From assembly GCA_963971285.1 (NCBI GenBank), contig OZ020254.1, positions 10,974,001-11,038,000 on the forward strand: a stretch of DNA of 64,000 nucleotides, in the 5' to 3' direction. The translations under genes were made by a program, and so were the position numbers. Numbering within the stretch: position 1 is the first letter of the stretch; every line of letters starts with the position of its first letter. The stretch is from Astropecten irregularis. Its lineage: Eukaryota; Echinodermata; Asteroidea; Paxillosida; Astropectinidae. This document shows, in pieces, positions 34,001 to 42,475 of this stretch. The notes beneath the pieces were generated by a model, which was not told where the DNA came from, did not search any database, and saw only the letters and a program-made list of their open reading frames with translations.

Positions 34001-35384
34001 ATTCTTAATCATAGATTTATTGACAAAAAATGGAGCTTCTCAATAACTGCTGATGCGACCAGCTGGTGTTGCTGCAAACGTGTCATTTGAATTTTGCGAT
34101 TTTTAAATAGACTTGTATGAGATCGTGACCCGGACACTCCAGAGTCGGGTGCGAGGATGCAAAGTAACACTCATCGTGCCGTATAGAAGATGCGAATAGC
34201 TATGATTAATATGCTGTACGTTGCATTTATTAAATCGCATAGAACTCAAGTTTCTGTAAACCGATGGCAACATATTGGTCGTTTCGTAGGTCTGATACAT
34301 GATATTTTTGGGAAAACTCGTTTTAAACCAACTTGGCAATTTTTGTTTTCTACTTTGAAAGGTGTCTGTGCCAGTTCGCCATGTTTAAACAACGGTACCT
34401 GTACTGTTGAGACGAGCGGTTACCGTTGCACGTGCCCGCAAGGATACACTGGTAATACCTGTGAGAATGGTAAGTCGCTTCTTACAAAATGATGTGAATA
34501 TTCAGACGTGCTCCATGACGAGTCTGGTATTTCTTAATTTTCTGTTTCTGATGTCCTTTAGCCCATGGTTACTGATACTAAAAAAAGCCAAGGCAAGCCA
34601 AGGCAAGCCAAGGCAAGCCAAGGCAAGCCAAGGCAAGCCAAGGCAAGCCAAGGCAAGCCAAGGCAAGCCAAGGCAAGCCAAGGCAAGCCAAGGCAAGCCA
34701 AGGCAAGCCAAGGCAAGCCAAGGCAAGCCAAGGCAAACAAAACCAGGCCAGGCCACTGCCAAGCCATGTCAATTGATCCAAGAGTCAGTCTTGATCGGGC
34801 AAGTGTCTTATAACCGAAGCTAGTAAACCGAATACTGGAGACTTTGGAGAACCGGTCTTCAAGTCAACAGCGCACGCGCATGCACGCGCAAAACAACGCG
34901 CGCATGCTCACATTTGCGCAAGCATGGTTTGCGCGTGCGCTGTTGACTCAAGACCGATTCTCCAAAGTCTCCCATAATTTCTTGTTAAAGCGCTTATGTA
35001 TTTAGTACATACTTATACGGCATAATGACACTGCCGAGGACACTGTAATGTGATGGCTCTCTGATTTGGCCTCTACTGTTTCATTTATAAGGTAACTTTT
35101 AATATCTTGCCAAGTCAGGAATAGTAAACCATTTCGGAACTTTTCTGGCGTCATTCACAGCTAAGATCCCCCAAGTGGACGGCGGTGACAACAATTTAGC
35201 AGAACATTATTGTGACCAGAGCCTGGGTGGATCCACGGTCCATTGCATGCCGGTCTTAACGGAAACCAACAACTGCAGTTCCCACGGCTGCTGTGGCATA
35301 TCCCTGTATAACCCAGACGTGTTCGCGTGCATATGCGATGATGGGTACGGGGGAAACGACTGCAGTCAACTCTACAACCTGTGA
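25014..35384 (+). CDS. EGF-B: complete secreted protein of 15 EGF-like domains
   Basis: Twelve exons: 25014-25068, 26062-26196, 26691-26813, 27742-27879, 28381-28491, 28937-29170, 30557-30781, 31424-31642, 33044-33262, 33790-33906, 34362-34469 and 35161-35384. Joined length is 1,908 bp, about 635 residues, and the frame stays open. Exon 1 encodes a signal peptide ([18 protein letters not shown]). Exons 2-5, 10 and 11 each encode one EGF-like domain, exons 6-9 two each, and the last exon a divergent 8-cysteine domain. No transmembrane segment is seen, so the product should be secreted. Eight domains carry CxSxPC (O-glucose consensus) and 13 carry C-x4-[ST]-C (O-fucose consensus). The N-terminal Asp/Asn/Glu motif of calcium-binding EGFs is not evident. 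Function unknown; fibropellin-like matrix or receptor-ligand roles are possible. Confidence 0.85.
25135..25610. repeat. 18-bp minisatellite in EGF-B intron 1
   Basis: Over twenty imperfect copies of GTCCTCGGTTTGCAAACT. The period of 18 leaves several frames open on both strands; these lack domains and start codons in context and are not genes. Confidence 0.85.
25815..25919. mobile_element. MITE, family F, decayed
   Basis: Retains TGGGAGACTTTGGAG at the left and CTCCAAAGTCTCCCA at the right; the centre has diverged. It interrupts a stretch of intron 1 that is continuous in EGF-C and EGF-D. Confidence 0.65.
26062..26196 (+). CDS. EGF-B exon 2: one EGF-like domain
   Basis: Acceptor ttttttctgcag, donor GTAAAA, 135 bp, phase 1-1. 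[12 protein letters not shown] fits both the O-glucose and the O-fucose consensus; CVC and GAQC complete the fold. No counterpart is found in EGF-C. Confidence 0.87.
26274..26491. mobile_element. MITE, family I
   Basis: Begins GACGAAACGGAGACTCGGGC and ends GAGCCTCCGTATCGTACACC, with the conserved AGAATCTACTTCCGAACCGC inside. Confidence 0.7.
26691..26813 (+). CDS. EGF-B exon 3: one EGF-like domain
   Basis: Acceptor aatttttttcag, donor GTAAGT, 123 bp, phase 1-1. Six cysteines: [16 protein letters not shown] and GDNC. No counterpart is found in EGF-C. Confidence 0.86.
26872..27138. mobile_element. Hairpin element in EGF-B intron 3
   Basis: GAAGAGTTCATTTGCAAAAA at the left is mirrored by TTTTTGCAAATGAACTCTTC at the right, and the inverted arms continue inward (AGATAACTCC / GGAGTTATCT). 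This is a long-arm MITE-like element of about 265 bp; no other copy was noticed. Confidence 0.6.
27279..27532. mobile_element. MITE, family I, GGCTCC-ended subfamily
   Basis: Left end CTTTCTCAAAGCTCGTGCTCC, right end GGAGCCTTGAGAAAG. The interior contains CGGAAGTAGATTCTCTGG in reverse orientation. Confidence 0.7.
27742..27879 (+). CDS. EGF-B exon 4: one EGF-like domain
   Basis: Acceptor ctttttttgtag, donor GTAAGT, 138 bp, phase 1-1. [15 protein letters not shown] and GGSC. Its closest relative is EGF-C exon 2 (48944-49084): both continue KEGYMG/QEGYMG and end CEIQ. It contains an NVT glycosylation sequon. Confidence 0.88.
27893..28334 (+). repeat. (TGGGA)n array in EGF-B intron 4
   Basis: About 440 bp of near-perfect TGGGA pentamers on the plus strand, with TGGGG and TCGGA variants, beginning 13 bp after the exon 4 donor. 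A less regular array occupies the same intron of EGF-C (49093-49471). Such G-rich runs can form G-quadruplexes in DNA and in the nascent RNA. Confidence 0.95.
28381..28491 (+). CDS. EGF-B exon 5: variant 7-cysteine EGF-like domain
   Basis: Acceptor ctttccccttag, donor GTGAGC, 111 bp, phase 1-1. CLSNPC, LC, QCVCTC and GSC give seven cysteines, as in 5573-5686 and 49517-49627. Confidence 0.87.
28529..28657. mobile_element. MITE, family G
   Basis: GGGTGCATTCGTTTAGCT at the left and AGCTAAACGAATGCACCC at the right; closely matches 18336-18463. Confidence 0.85.
28937..29170 (+). CDS. EGF-B exon 6: two EGF-like domains
   Basis: Acceptor ccacttaaag, donor GTAAGT, 234 bp, phase 1-1. Twelve cysteines: [19 protein letters not shown], then [19 protein letters not shown]. 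Confidence 0.87.
29288..29526. mobile_element. MITE, family H
   Basis: GGTCAATTTCATAAAACTGT at the left and ACAGTTTTATGAAATTGGCC at the right form long inverted ends. Confidence 0.78.
29658..30010 (+). mobile_element. MITE, family A
   Basis: From CTTTGGTAAGAAACC to AAAGTATGATATTACCT, followed by TTAA; the left terminus is truncated. Confidence 0.78.
30100..30477 (+). mobile_element. MITE, family B, with a family E segment inside
   Basis: Begins TAAAGGTATTTATACAATG and ends TTACCAATCCTGTACTGTAC. At about 30255-30324 it carries GTTGGCCAATCACAATGCGC to CATGGTGGCGCACTATAG, a family E remnant. Confidence 0.65.
30557..30781 (+). CDS. EGF-B exon 7: two EGF-like domains
   Basis: Acceptor ctatccgatag, donor GTAAGT, 225 bp, phase 1-1. 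[19 protein letters not shown], then [19 protein letters not shown]. An NGT sequon lies just before the sixth cysteine. Confidence 0.87.
31044..31364 (+). mobile_element. MITE, family A (internal deletion near left end)
   Basis: TTAA precedes and follows. It jumps from AGGTTAC directly to AGATTTACGTATAAC and ends AAAGTATGATACTTCCT. Confidence 0.78.
31424..31642 (+). CDS. EGF-B exon 8: two EGF-like domains (duplicate of exon 9)
   Basis: Acceptor tatcctgatag, donor GTAAGT, 219 bp, phase 1-1. [19 protein letters not shown], then [19 protein letters not shown]. It differs from exon 9 at six of 219 positions, four of them clustered in the first eight bases. Confidence 0.88.
31740..32080 (+). mobile_element. 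MITE, family B (first duplicated copy)
   Basis: From TATAATACATGATTGGTAA to TTACCAATTCTGTACTGTACC; it lies in the same place relative to exon 8 as the copy at 33366-33662 does to exon 9, so it was duplicated together with the exon. Confidence 0.7.
32357..32712. mobile_element. MITE, family I, with nested family D element
   Basis: Ends GGGCGTTTACGAAACGGAGG and GTCTCCGTTTCGTAAGCGC. A family D unit (32438-32540) splits the interior between TGAATCCATTCTG and ACGGGTACCAAAATAG. Confidence 0.75.
32438..32540. mobile_element. MITE, family D, nested single unit
   Basis: ATACACGGGTTTACACTTCG to GTGTAAACCCGTGTAT; younger than its family I host. Confidence 0.78.
33044..33262 (+). CDS. EGF-B exon 9: two EGF-like domains (duplicate of exon 8)
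   Basis: Acceptor tatcctgatag, donor GTAAGT, 219 bp, phase 1-1. 213 of 219 bases match exon 8 and homology continues into both flanking introns, showing a recent tandem duplication. Confidence 0.88.
33366..33662 (+). mobile_element. MITE, family B (second duplicated copy)
   Basis: Starts ATAATACAAGTCATGATTGG and ends TTACCAATCATGTACTGTACC, with a deletion near 33417 relative to 31740-32080. Confidence 0.7.
33790..33906 (+). CDS. EGF-B exon 10: one EGF-like domain
   Basis: Acceptor ttctctgaaag, donor GTAAGT, 117 bp, phase 1-1. CSSNSPC has one extra residue between C1 and C2 compared with its siblings; then QNGGSC, CDC and GLRC. Confidence 0.84.
34124..34163 (+). pseudogene. Decayed exon end in EGF-B intron 10
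   Basis: GGGTGCGAGGATGCAA followed by AGTAACACTC and GTATAGAAGATGCGAATAG aligns with the ends of exons 7-9 and the first bases of their introns. The upstream part of the exon is unrecognisable and the donor GT is lost, so this is the relic of a further two-domain exon. Confidence 0.6.
34362..34469 (+). CDS. EGF-B exon 11: one EGF-like domain
   Basis: Acceptor tactttgaaag, donor GTAAGT, 108 bp, phase 1-1. [19 protein letters not shown]. The counterpart in EGF-C is exon 8 (54122-54232). Confidence 0.87.
34587..34737 (+). repeat. 10-bp tandem repeat (AGGCAAGCCA)n in EGF-B intron 11
   Basis: Fifteen nearly perfect copies. The matching intron of EGF-C (54545-54705) holds a diverged GCCAA-rich tract, consistent with a shared ancestral array. 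Confidence 0.95.
34835..34975. mobile_element. Palindromic MITE, family F
   Basis: TGGAGACTTTGGAGAACCGG to CCGATTCTCCAAAGTCTCCCA, with CAACAGCGCACGCGCATGC inside; very similar to 3313-3457. Confidence 0.85.
35161..35384 (+). CDS. EGF-B terminal exon: 8-cysteine EGF-like domain
   Basis: Acceptor tcattcacag; TGA at 35382-35384; about 74 residues. Eight cysteines include [19 protein letters not shown] and DC. EGF-C's last exon has the same eight-cysteine layout; EGF-A's two terminal domains have six. Confidence 0.86.
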
Positions 35385-35429
35385 GCGGACAAGGACAAGG
35401 ACAAGGACACGCACGCCAAGCAGTCCACA

Positions 35430-35610
35430 TGACACCACATCGCGGTGCCAGTTTCCCTTCTCAGACTAAAAGCAGCCCAATATCCGGACAGTTGTCATCC
35501 TCTTTGACACGTCACACAAAAATCTGCATCATGACCACATGGGAGCCCTTCTCTTCACGGATAGAAGGCAGCCCAGGCCAGTATCTGGATAGATTTCATC
35601 CTCTTGAATT
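35430..35610 (+). repeat. 93-bp repeat, about two copies, EGF-B 3' UTR
   Basis: Units contain CCACATnGnGnGCC, AGGCAGCCCA, TATCCGGACAG and TCATCCTCTTTGACACGTCA. The same unit occurs about six times after the EGF-C stop (55280-55807). Confidence 0.75.
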
Positions 35611-35816
35611 GAATGTATATAAACCAGCCACTTCACAGTTTTTGAAGAGTTGTGTTTGTTTCTTCTAAATCGAACAAATCCATTCTGAGGGAATTTTATC
35701 GATTTGTAAATAATTTGAAATCATACAAAGGGAATTAATTCGTTATCAGTTATCAGTTTCGTTAACAGTTATAGTTCAAAAAGTTAAGTTATGTACGGGC
35801 ATTAACATTGATAACA

Positions 35817-36050
35817 GGGGCCAATTTAACGGCCCTGCTTAGCACAAACATTTGCTAACTATTACATTTCTGTCTTCATAAAAACAGGATTAACATCCAT
35901 GCGTTTTGTATCACTTGTGATTGTTCTTTGGCTGTTGTTCACTGACTACGAGTATCAAAATGGAATTTGTAATGGTCGTTTGTTTTATTGGGCGAGACAT
36001 TTTTGTGCTGAGCAATGTTTTTGTGCTATAGCAGCTCCATGAAATTGGCC
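35817..36050. mobile_element. MITE, family H
   Basis: GGGGCCAATTTAACGGCC at the left and CATGAAATTGGCC at the right; closer to 6230-6473 in its ends. Confidence 0.7.
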
Positions 36051-36494
36051 GCATATCTGAAGCCATTTTTATGGAGAAACATATTTCTTGTGTATACGTT
36101 TATTTAGTTCGAAAACAAATATTTGATATTAATTTATATAATTCAATATGCTTATGAACCCTATGATTGCTTTCTTTTATTTTTAAAACGGTTTCCTCCT
36201 CGGAATATATGTTTTCTTACTATAAGCTCATTATGTGTAATCACATGTTCACCTCTGAAATCTTATTATAATCTTAAAATGTAAAATGTATCTCTTTTTT
36301 GTTAATTCTTTTAGGCCGTCGGAGTTGTAAAAATTAAGAAATATATCTGCAAATGCATATAGTCATATAATGTTATTTCTTTAGGTGAGGCCAGCAGTGG
36401 CCGGAAGATTGTATGAACGAGAAACAAACACAAAGTTTGACCGCAAGTTGGCAAGTAACTCATTCCACAGACACGGACCCATCAAATTAGTTAA
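36051..36494. other. EGF-B 3' flank homologous to the EGF-C 3' flank
   Basis: Words such as TTTGATATnAATTAT and AATCACATTC/GTTCACCTnTGAAATCTTA are shared in order with 56040-56200. No gene recognised. It is part of the duplicated block. Confidence 0.5.
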
Positions 36495-36835
36495 ATGTAT
36501 AATACATGATTGGAAAATGTCACAGAACAGCATTCACACTTTGTCTGATCCAGCATGTACATGAAATGATAAACCTGTGGAACTTTGAGCCCAAGCGAAA
36601 CCCTGACTATTTTTCTTTTTATAAAACATAAAGAATGGTTTTGATCCTACCCTGAGATCAAACTGTTTTCGGTTTTAGTTTTACTAACTTCTGGATAAAT
36701 ACACCATTTCTGGGGGAATTATTTTAACGGTATGTTTCTACCAGCACCATCTTTATACCCTGTAAGTTATAGGTTAATCTGTGAACATTTCTGTTTGGGT
36801 AGGTTACCAATCCTGTACTGTACATTTAATGGTCC
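36495..36835 (+). mobile_element. MITE, family B
   Basis: TTAA flanks both sides. Begins ATGTATAATACATGATTGGA and ends TTACCAATCCTGTACTGTACA. Confidence 0.78.
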
Positions 36836-37236
36836 TAGCTTTCATATAGAACTCGCTTTGCTATAATTATATAAACAGGCTCGCTTGATCTGCAGAAACT
36901 TTGAGAGAATAATGACTACCTTTATATAAACACTTTCCTTCGGTGACATGTAAAAACAAAAATAAGGGGATAATCTTATAATTGCGATAACCATGAACTT
37001 TTATTAACGGTGTATTATTAAGATGCTTGTATGATGTAATGTAGGCCCTTATATGCTTGGGCTTTTACATTTTTTGCACGAAATATATGTTAAATGCAAT
37101 CCAGTTGAATTGGATTTTGCATTGTTCTTTCATTTAATATCTATTGTTCTGTACCCAGTAGCCCCAATTCGCAATGACACACGGAGTAATTGATCTTTTT
37201 TTTCGGGGAGAGAAAAGACACTTCATAATAATTTAT

Positions 37237-37450
37237 GGGCGATTACGAAACGGTGGCTCAGGCTCCGTCTCACGCTCCGGCTCGATCTCAAGAATTTCAA
37301 AACCACTGTAAAAAGATTGAAAAATACCGTGAGCGTTTTTTTTTTCACTGGTTTCTCAAAAAGTGGGCAACGTATGGGACCGGGAATTTCACAGATAAGT
37401 GTTACTGTATCCGTCTTGATATTTGTATGAATCTGCATTTCCTTTCTTTA
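37237..37450. mobile_element. Fragments of MITE families I and A
   Basis: 37237-37295 carries a family I end (TTACGAAACGGTGGCTCAGG); 37300-37450 carries the right half of a family A element (TTTCTCAAAAAGTGGGCAAC). Confidence 0.55.
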
Positions 37451-37500
37451 AATGACTTTTAACCTTGGCCGAGTATTAACAAAAATAAAAAGAATAATAG

Positions 37501-38769
37501 GTACACAGTTAACATAAAGTAGTCAATTGACAAAAAAAAATTAGTCAATGTCATGGTCTAATTTGACAAATATTCAATTAGTCAACCAGTCAAAAGATTA
37601 GTCAATACACGCGGTGAAATGACTAATAATTATTAGTCTTCAAAAAACGTCTAATTTGACCAATTGTTGGAAGGATTAGTATCTAATTAGTAATCCCTCA
37701 AAAATAATTAGTATTCCCTAAAAAATAATTAGTAATCCCTAAAAAATAATTAGTCATTCACTCAAATTAATTGGTCTTTGGATTAGTTTTTCGACACAAA
37801 TAATTAGTCTGCAACACAAAAAATGTTGATTAGTAAATTCTAGAATTGTGCCCATACAGTTGATTGGTGACTTGCAGTCGTGCTTGTTAACTCATGATTA
37901 CCTTCAGACTCGTCCAGGTTTACCGATACCGACTTTAAGTTGTAACGTGTAATTGCATACCGGTACTTAAGGTAATTACAAATGATTTGTACATACACTC
38001 AGGTCAATGTCAATAGTGGAGCCCAACTGAACTCTCACTCAGGCCAGATAGACGAGCCTATGCCCATGCAGGATAGGCCTGGGCCATTCTAGACCCAGTA
38101 TGGCACGGACACTTCCATACTATAGCGTACACATTGATATAAGGGCAAGGCCATCTATGAATATGACGCGACATAACAGACAGACTCAGTACTCACCGTA
38201 GGCTGTACTTTCTTCATTCAAAAGCAATGACAGTTAGGCCTTACTTATCGTGTCTATTTTGATACAAAGACCTACCTTAATAAGACTTCGTATCTTCACA
38301 CATCTTTGCTCAATTCGCGACGTGCACAACGATACATGTCAGTTTCCTTGTCGTCGACGAGTACTATGAGCCAGTACATTATATTGTATACAGATATGTA
38401 CGCGTCGTTTAAAAAAACAAAAAACAAAATGGGCGCCAAAATGGACTAATCGTAGTCAATTAGTATTTCAGGAAATAATTAGTCATTCAATTCGTCTTTC
38501 ACATATGAATTAGTCTTTCGACAATATACTGACAAATCAGATTAGTAATTATGATCTGCACTAATTAGTCTGACGGCAAAATTTGTCTCAACAAAATTGT
38601 CATTAGTCTTCACAAAAATTAGATTAGTATTTCAACAGATTAAATTAGTCAAACTATACATTCGATTAGTCTTTGAATTTGAAAATTAGTCAATTCTTAA
38701 AAGACTAAGTTGTTTCCTCCATTTGACAAATTTTTAGTGCAACATGACTAACTTATGTTTAGTGTGTAC
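37501..38769. mobile_element. Non-autonomous DNA transposon with ATTAGTC subterminal repeats
   Basis: Terminal inverted repeats GTACACAGTTAACATAAAGT and ACTTATGTTTAGTGTGTAC. Inside both ends, dozens of ATTAGTC-type heptamers occur, in varied spacing, flanking a repeat-poor centre (37850-38440). No transposase frame. Subterminal motif arrays usually bind a transposase supplied in trans. Confidence 0.75.
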
Positions 38770-38887
38770 ACTCTTCAATACGCGTGCGTATAATTATGTA
38801 GGCCTATACAGTTTTCTGCCAAGTTTAAGTCTTAGGCCTATATAATCATTTCTTACTTACAATGGACATTATCGAAAAAAGGGCCTT

Positions 38888-39099
38888 TGCGAATTAATGC
38901 TTGAGGCTAGGCTTGGGATTTATTTTTCCACCGCCATTTTGTGTCTTAAAAAATGAAACGAAGGGCTTGAAAAACACGGAAAAGCTGGAGCCTTTCTTAA
39001 GGCCTCTTGGTCCAATTTTCTTTCCTTTCGTTGTGTGGGCCTAAAAAAAAAAGCAATATAAGTCCCCCTAGCTTATAGCCTCAAGCCTAATTAATTCGT
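38888..39099. mobile_element. Possible hairpin MITE
   Basis: GCGAATTAATGCTTGAGGCTA at the left is mirrored by TAGCCTCAAGCCTAATTAATTCG at the right. Confidence 0.5.
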
Positions 39100-39274
39100 A
39101 AAGGTAATAATGAATATTTAATAGCCTGTCTTCGGCATTACGCATGCGCACGCAAAGTACATTGGGTAATCTTATGGTAAACACACTGCCCCATTCACTG
39201 ATGATTTAGCAGTGAATTGTACATGATTTGCGGCATATTAATTATGTGTGGCGAAGGGTTTGGCAATTTTGATC

Positions 39275-39894
39275 ATGGGATGTGCTACGTGCTACAAGAT
39301 GTTTATTGCAGCCGTGGTGCACCGCTCTTCGGCTACCTGGCCGCGATTTGTTTTCCCCTTACCGTTCCGGCATGCCAATAGAGGGCGCCCTTTATAGAGT
39401 TTTCGCCACGCCCACACGCGCTATACACAGCATGTAATGTACATGTACTGTACAGTAAATGTGTATGTAGTGTATTGAGAGTTTTGAGACAGAGGGAAAA
39501 TTAAAAGGGACTGGTCCAGGGAACTGAAGATCGTGATGCACACTCGCTGCCTGTCTGTATTTAGTGCGGTCTGACAGTGTGCTTATGAAGCATGATTGTG
39601 CATGCATGGTCAACCATCAAGAAACCCGGAATTGCTAGAAGTGCGAGCGAAATAGAAGTGCGACCGTCTTCAGCCAACCTGGAGACCGGCCACAGCGAGC
39701 TTGAGGCCGGTAGGTGCTGGAGGGCTCGTCCGCTAAGACCACGGACATGGAAGTGTTGTGGACAAGCTGTTACTAAGCTGAGCATGCGACCGGAGTGGAC
39801 ATGGGGCAGGATGCAAGCCGTGAAGAGCAAGCGAGCCTGGAGTTTCCCTAGCTGATCCTGTTCTGCTTAACCACTACCGGTATCACAACCATAG
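39275..39894 (+). pseudogene. Relic of the K2P (KCNK-like) potassium channel first exon
   Basis: ATGGGATGTGCTACGTGCT at 39275 opens as in the copy at 61139. The TM1 coding part is replaced from about 39341 by about 320 unrelated bases. Homology returns at 39661 (CCGTCTTCAGC, GAGACCGGCCACAGC), then most of the cap region is missing. The pore-helix end (RPEWTWGRMQAVKSKRAWSF) is readable, then a TGA interrupts it. The GTGAGT donor at 39895 and the following intron are conserved to about 40260, so the copy arose by genomic duplication, not from mRNA. Confidence 0.8.
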
Positions 39895-40359
39895 GTGAGT
39901 CTGTATTTACGTCTACGCACTTAGTCGAAATAAAAATTTAAAAAGCCTGCGTGTAGCTAGGAGTGTGTAGGATGAGTGTCACTGGTGGCAATTGTTACCT
40001 CATAGTCTTATTTCAAATCTCATCTCATAGAAACCTCGAAGATCCCGGACGATAGCATGAGGCCCCTACTTTCAGAAAGTAAGACACTGTTACTCAAGGC
40101 ATTCCTAAGACATCACTCCAACAATAAAACAACAGTAGAGACAATTCCTAATAAATTGGCAGCTAAAGAAAAGAAGGATTTTGGTCTGATCTTTTTTTCC
40201 AATTCCCAGGCCTTTTTTTCCTAATCTTCTGATCTGCTGTCCAACCAAACATTGATGACAAACACGTTAAAGATTAAACAAAGCTTTTGTAATAGGAGAC
40301 TTTTGGAGCGGGCTGTCGATAGAGGGCAGCACACAATCGCTCTCCTGAAAACTTTTGTT

Positions 40360-41399
40360 CATGCTTTAAGTACGGCGATTGTCAAAAAACTCTCCAAAAG
40401 ACACAGGAAAATGCTGTGAACATTAAATTTATGACATTTACAATTAACCTTTACCTTCACATTGCCACCCAACCCAATTATAATGCCCGAAAATACAAAG
40501 TTAGGTGATATTCTTAAGAGTGGCGAGGAATAATGTGCTAGCTCTCGCTTGCCAAAGTTAAAACTTTGTGCACAAAACAATATGCTGTTTGCAGTGGGCC
40601 ACGATGATCGTTTGTAACTCGCCCTTTTGATGGCCAATCTCCACAGATTCTGCATTTGTTTGTTCTTGGTGAACCCATGTCCTCCCCTGGCCCACAACCG
40701 GGCACTGCACAGTATGTACTAGGCATTTTCATGCACTTATTTTACGCCGGTTGTGTTTATGACGAACATTCGTCGTGCACAAAAGCAATGACAACAAAAT
40801 CAACACACTTTTCCCGAGACTGATGAAGCGCGCCCTCTTGAGATTAACAATGGTTTGTCAAAAGACACCTTTGAGACGTTGGAGGAAGCAGACTGAAGTT
40901 TATTTTTCCTATGGGTGCACCTACTTAATAGCTCCCAAATCAATGCGCCGAGCTGATTATCATAATGTGTGTACCCTCAAATGTTTTTTAAATATGCAAT
41001 TTGGGGGGTCGTGCAATTAATATATTGTGTAATTTTGACTGATTATGACAACCTGGGGGTTCAGTTCTTCAGCCTGTTGTGGAGACTTGAGATATTTTGG
41101 TTTAAAATCCGGTCCTACATTGTCTTGAACGTGGAGGGTTGCTTCATGAAAACTCATAGCAAGTCGGTTACGGAAAAAGGACATTTCGGGTGTTTTTTAT
41201 TTCTTGGGGCAATTAGCAAAAAATCCAATCGGTTACCCAACCAAAAATTGAAAAGAATTGGGTAGATGAGAGTTCACACTACCATTTACACTGTTGCACC
41301 AACAACTGAGAAACTTCTAGATGGGGTTTTTTGAACTGTGAAGTTGAGGGATTTTACACTAAGGTCAATGGGACACTATTTAGTGTGGTGCACCCCTAT
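40360..41399. other. Intergenic sequence, no recognised gene
   Basis: No domain-encoding frame. GGAGACTTTTGGAG near 40295 and GAGACGTTGGAG near 40873 are weak echoes of family F ends. Confidence 0.4.
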
Positions 41400-41503
41400 A
41401 ATCCTATAGCTCTGAGTATGAGCGTTCGTGCGTGCGTGCGTTGTTTTGCGCTTGCGCATTGCGTGCGCTATCAAGATGAAAACCCATCTCCAAAGTCTCC
41501 CAT
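41400..41503. mobile_element. MITE, family F, decayed
   Basis: Ends CATCTCCAAAGTCTCCCAT, with GCGTGCGTGC/TTGCGCATTGCG inside; the left end is lost. Confidence 0.5.
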
Positions 41504-41504
41504 A

Positions 41505-41990
41505 GGCGCTCAGTGTTCCAAACTAGGGAAACAAAATAATTTGGATTATGTACGACCGATGGGCTTCTCTCGAAGACACTTCATACTGATTCCACGGTGG
41601 TGATCCGTGTGATCATACCCAGTAAACCATTCGAAGAAGCCATGATCAGACCACAGTAAACATATTTTTTACAGAGTATACAAACTGCCCATCGACCTAC
41701 ATTGCACCCGGCGGCAAATATCAAATCTCCGGGTGAGAAAATTCCGCTGTGTCGACCTTTTTACCTCCGTCCAAGAATCATCCTTCTAAAATCCAAATGT
41801 CAATGACCACAGTACTCTATATAGCCTACACATTTTTGGCCATGACCTATAAGGTCGGATGCTATATGCATCATACTGACGACAAGAGCGCAAAACCTTT
41901 GGCCTTGTTTGTTGCGTTTCTTCTTTTACTGGGAATTGCCAGAAGTAATGACGGTTCCAGATGAGCGATTGAACGCATATAAATCAGTGT
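41505..41990 (+). other. Orphan copy of the EGF-B upstream region
   Basis: GCGCTCAGTGTTC, CTGATTCCA, TAATGACGGTTCCAGATGAG and GACCACAGTACTCTATATAG match 23772-24830 in the same order, without the family I element found there. No signal-peptide exon follows; a family J MITE starts at about 41984. It is best read as the truncated 5' end of another array member. Confidence 0.6.
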
Positions 41991-42125
41991 ACACTGTCAA
42001 CAATATCGGTAACAATCTCCGTAACATGTTGCCCAGGTCACGTACTTGTTGCTGAAACTGTTGACAGTGTATACACAGAGCAAAACGAGTTGGGTATTAA
42101 ACATGTCGCCCAACTGTCGCTCAGA
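41984..42125. mobile_element. MITE, family J
   Basis: GTGTACACTGTCAACAATATCGG at the left; GTTGACAGTGTATACACAG inside at about 42060, then GAGCAAAACGAGTTGGGT as in 9736-10050. Confidence 0.6.
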
Positions 42126-42475
42126 TCTGTTGACGAACTTGAATGGAAATGCATTTATTTCGGCAACATTTTACCCACATCGACCAATCAGGAGTGGAAT
42201 CACGTAAATTGGACAAAATGGCGGCTACTGAGTGGTCTAAAGACAGCGACAAAACCCAAATGGAGTTGGGTCTGTCCACACTAATGCATACATTTGATAA
42301 CTTTTGGGGGGTAGCGTGGGAGGTGGATTTAAAATCAGTTTTTATGCTAAATTTTGTTTCCTAAACATTCCTGTATTCATTGGTAGTTAAACTGAAAAAT
42401 GAATAGGCTGATTCATTGGATAAGTAGGAAATTATAAAAGGGCATCTTAAAGATGAAATGAATGATAACGTTTGT

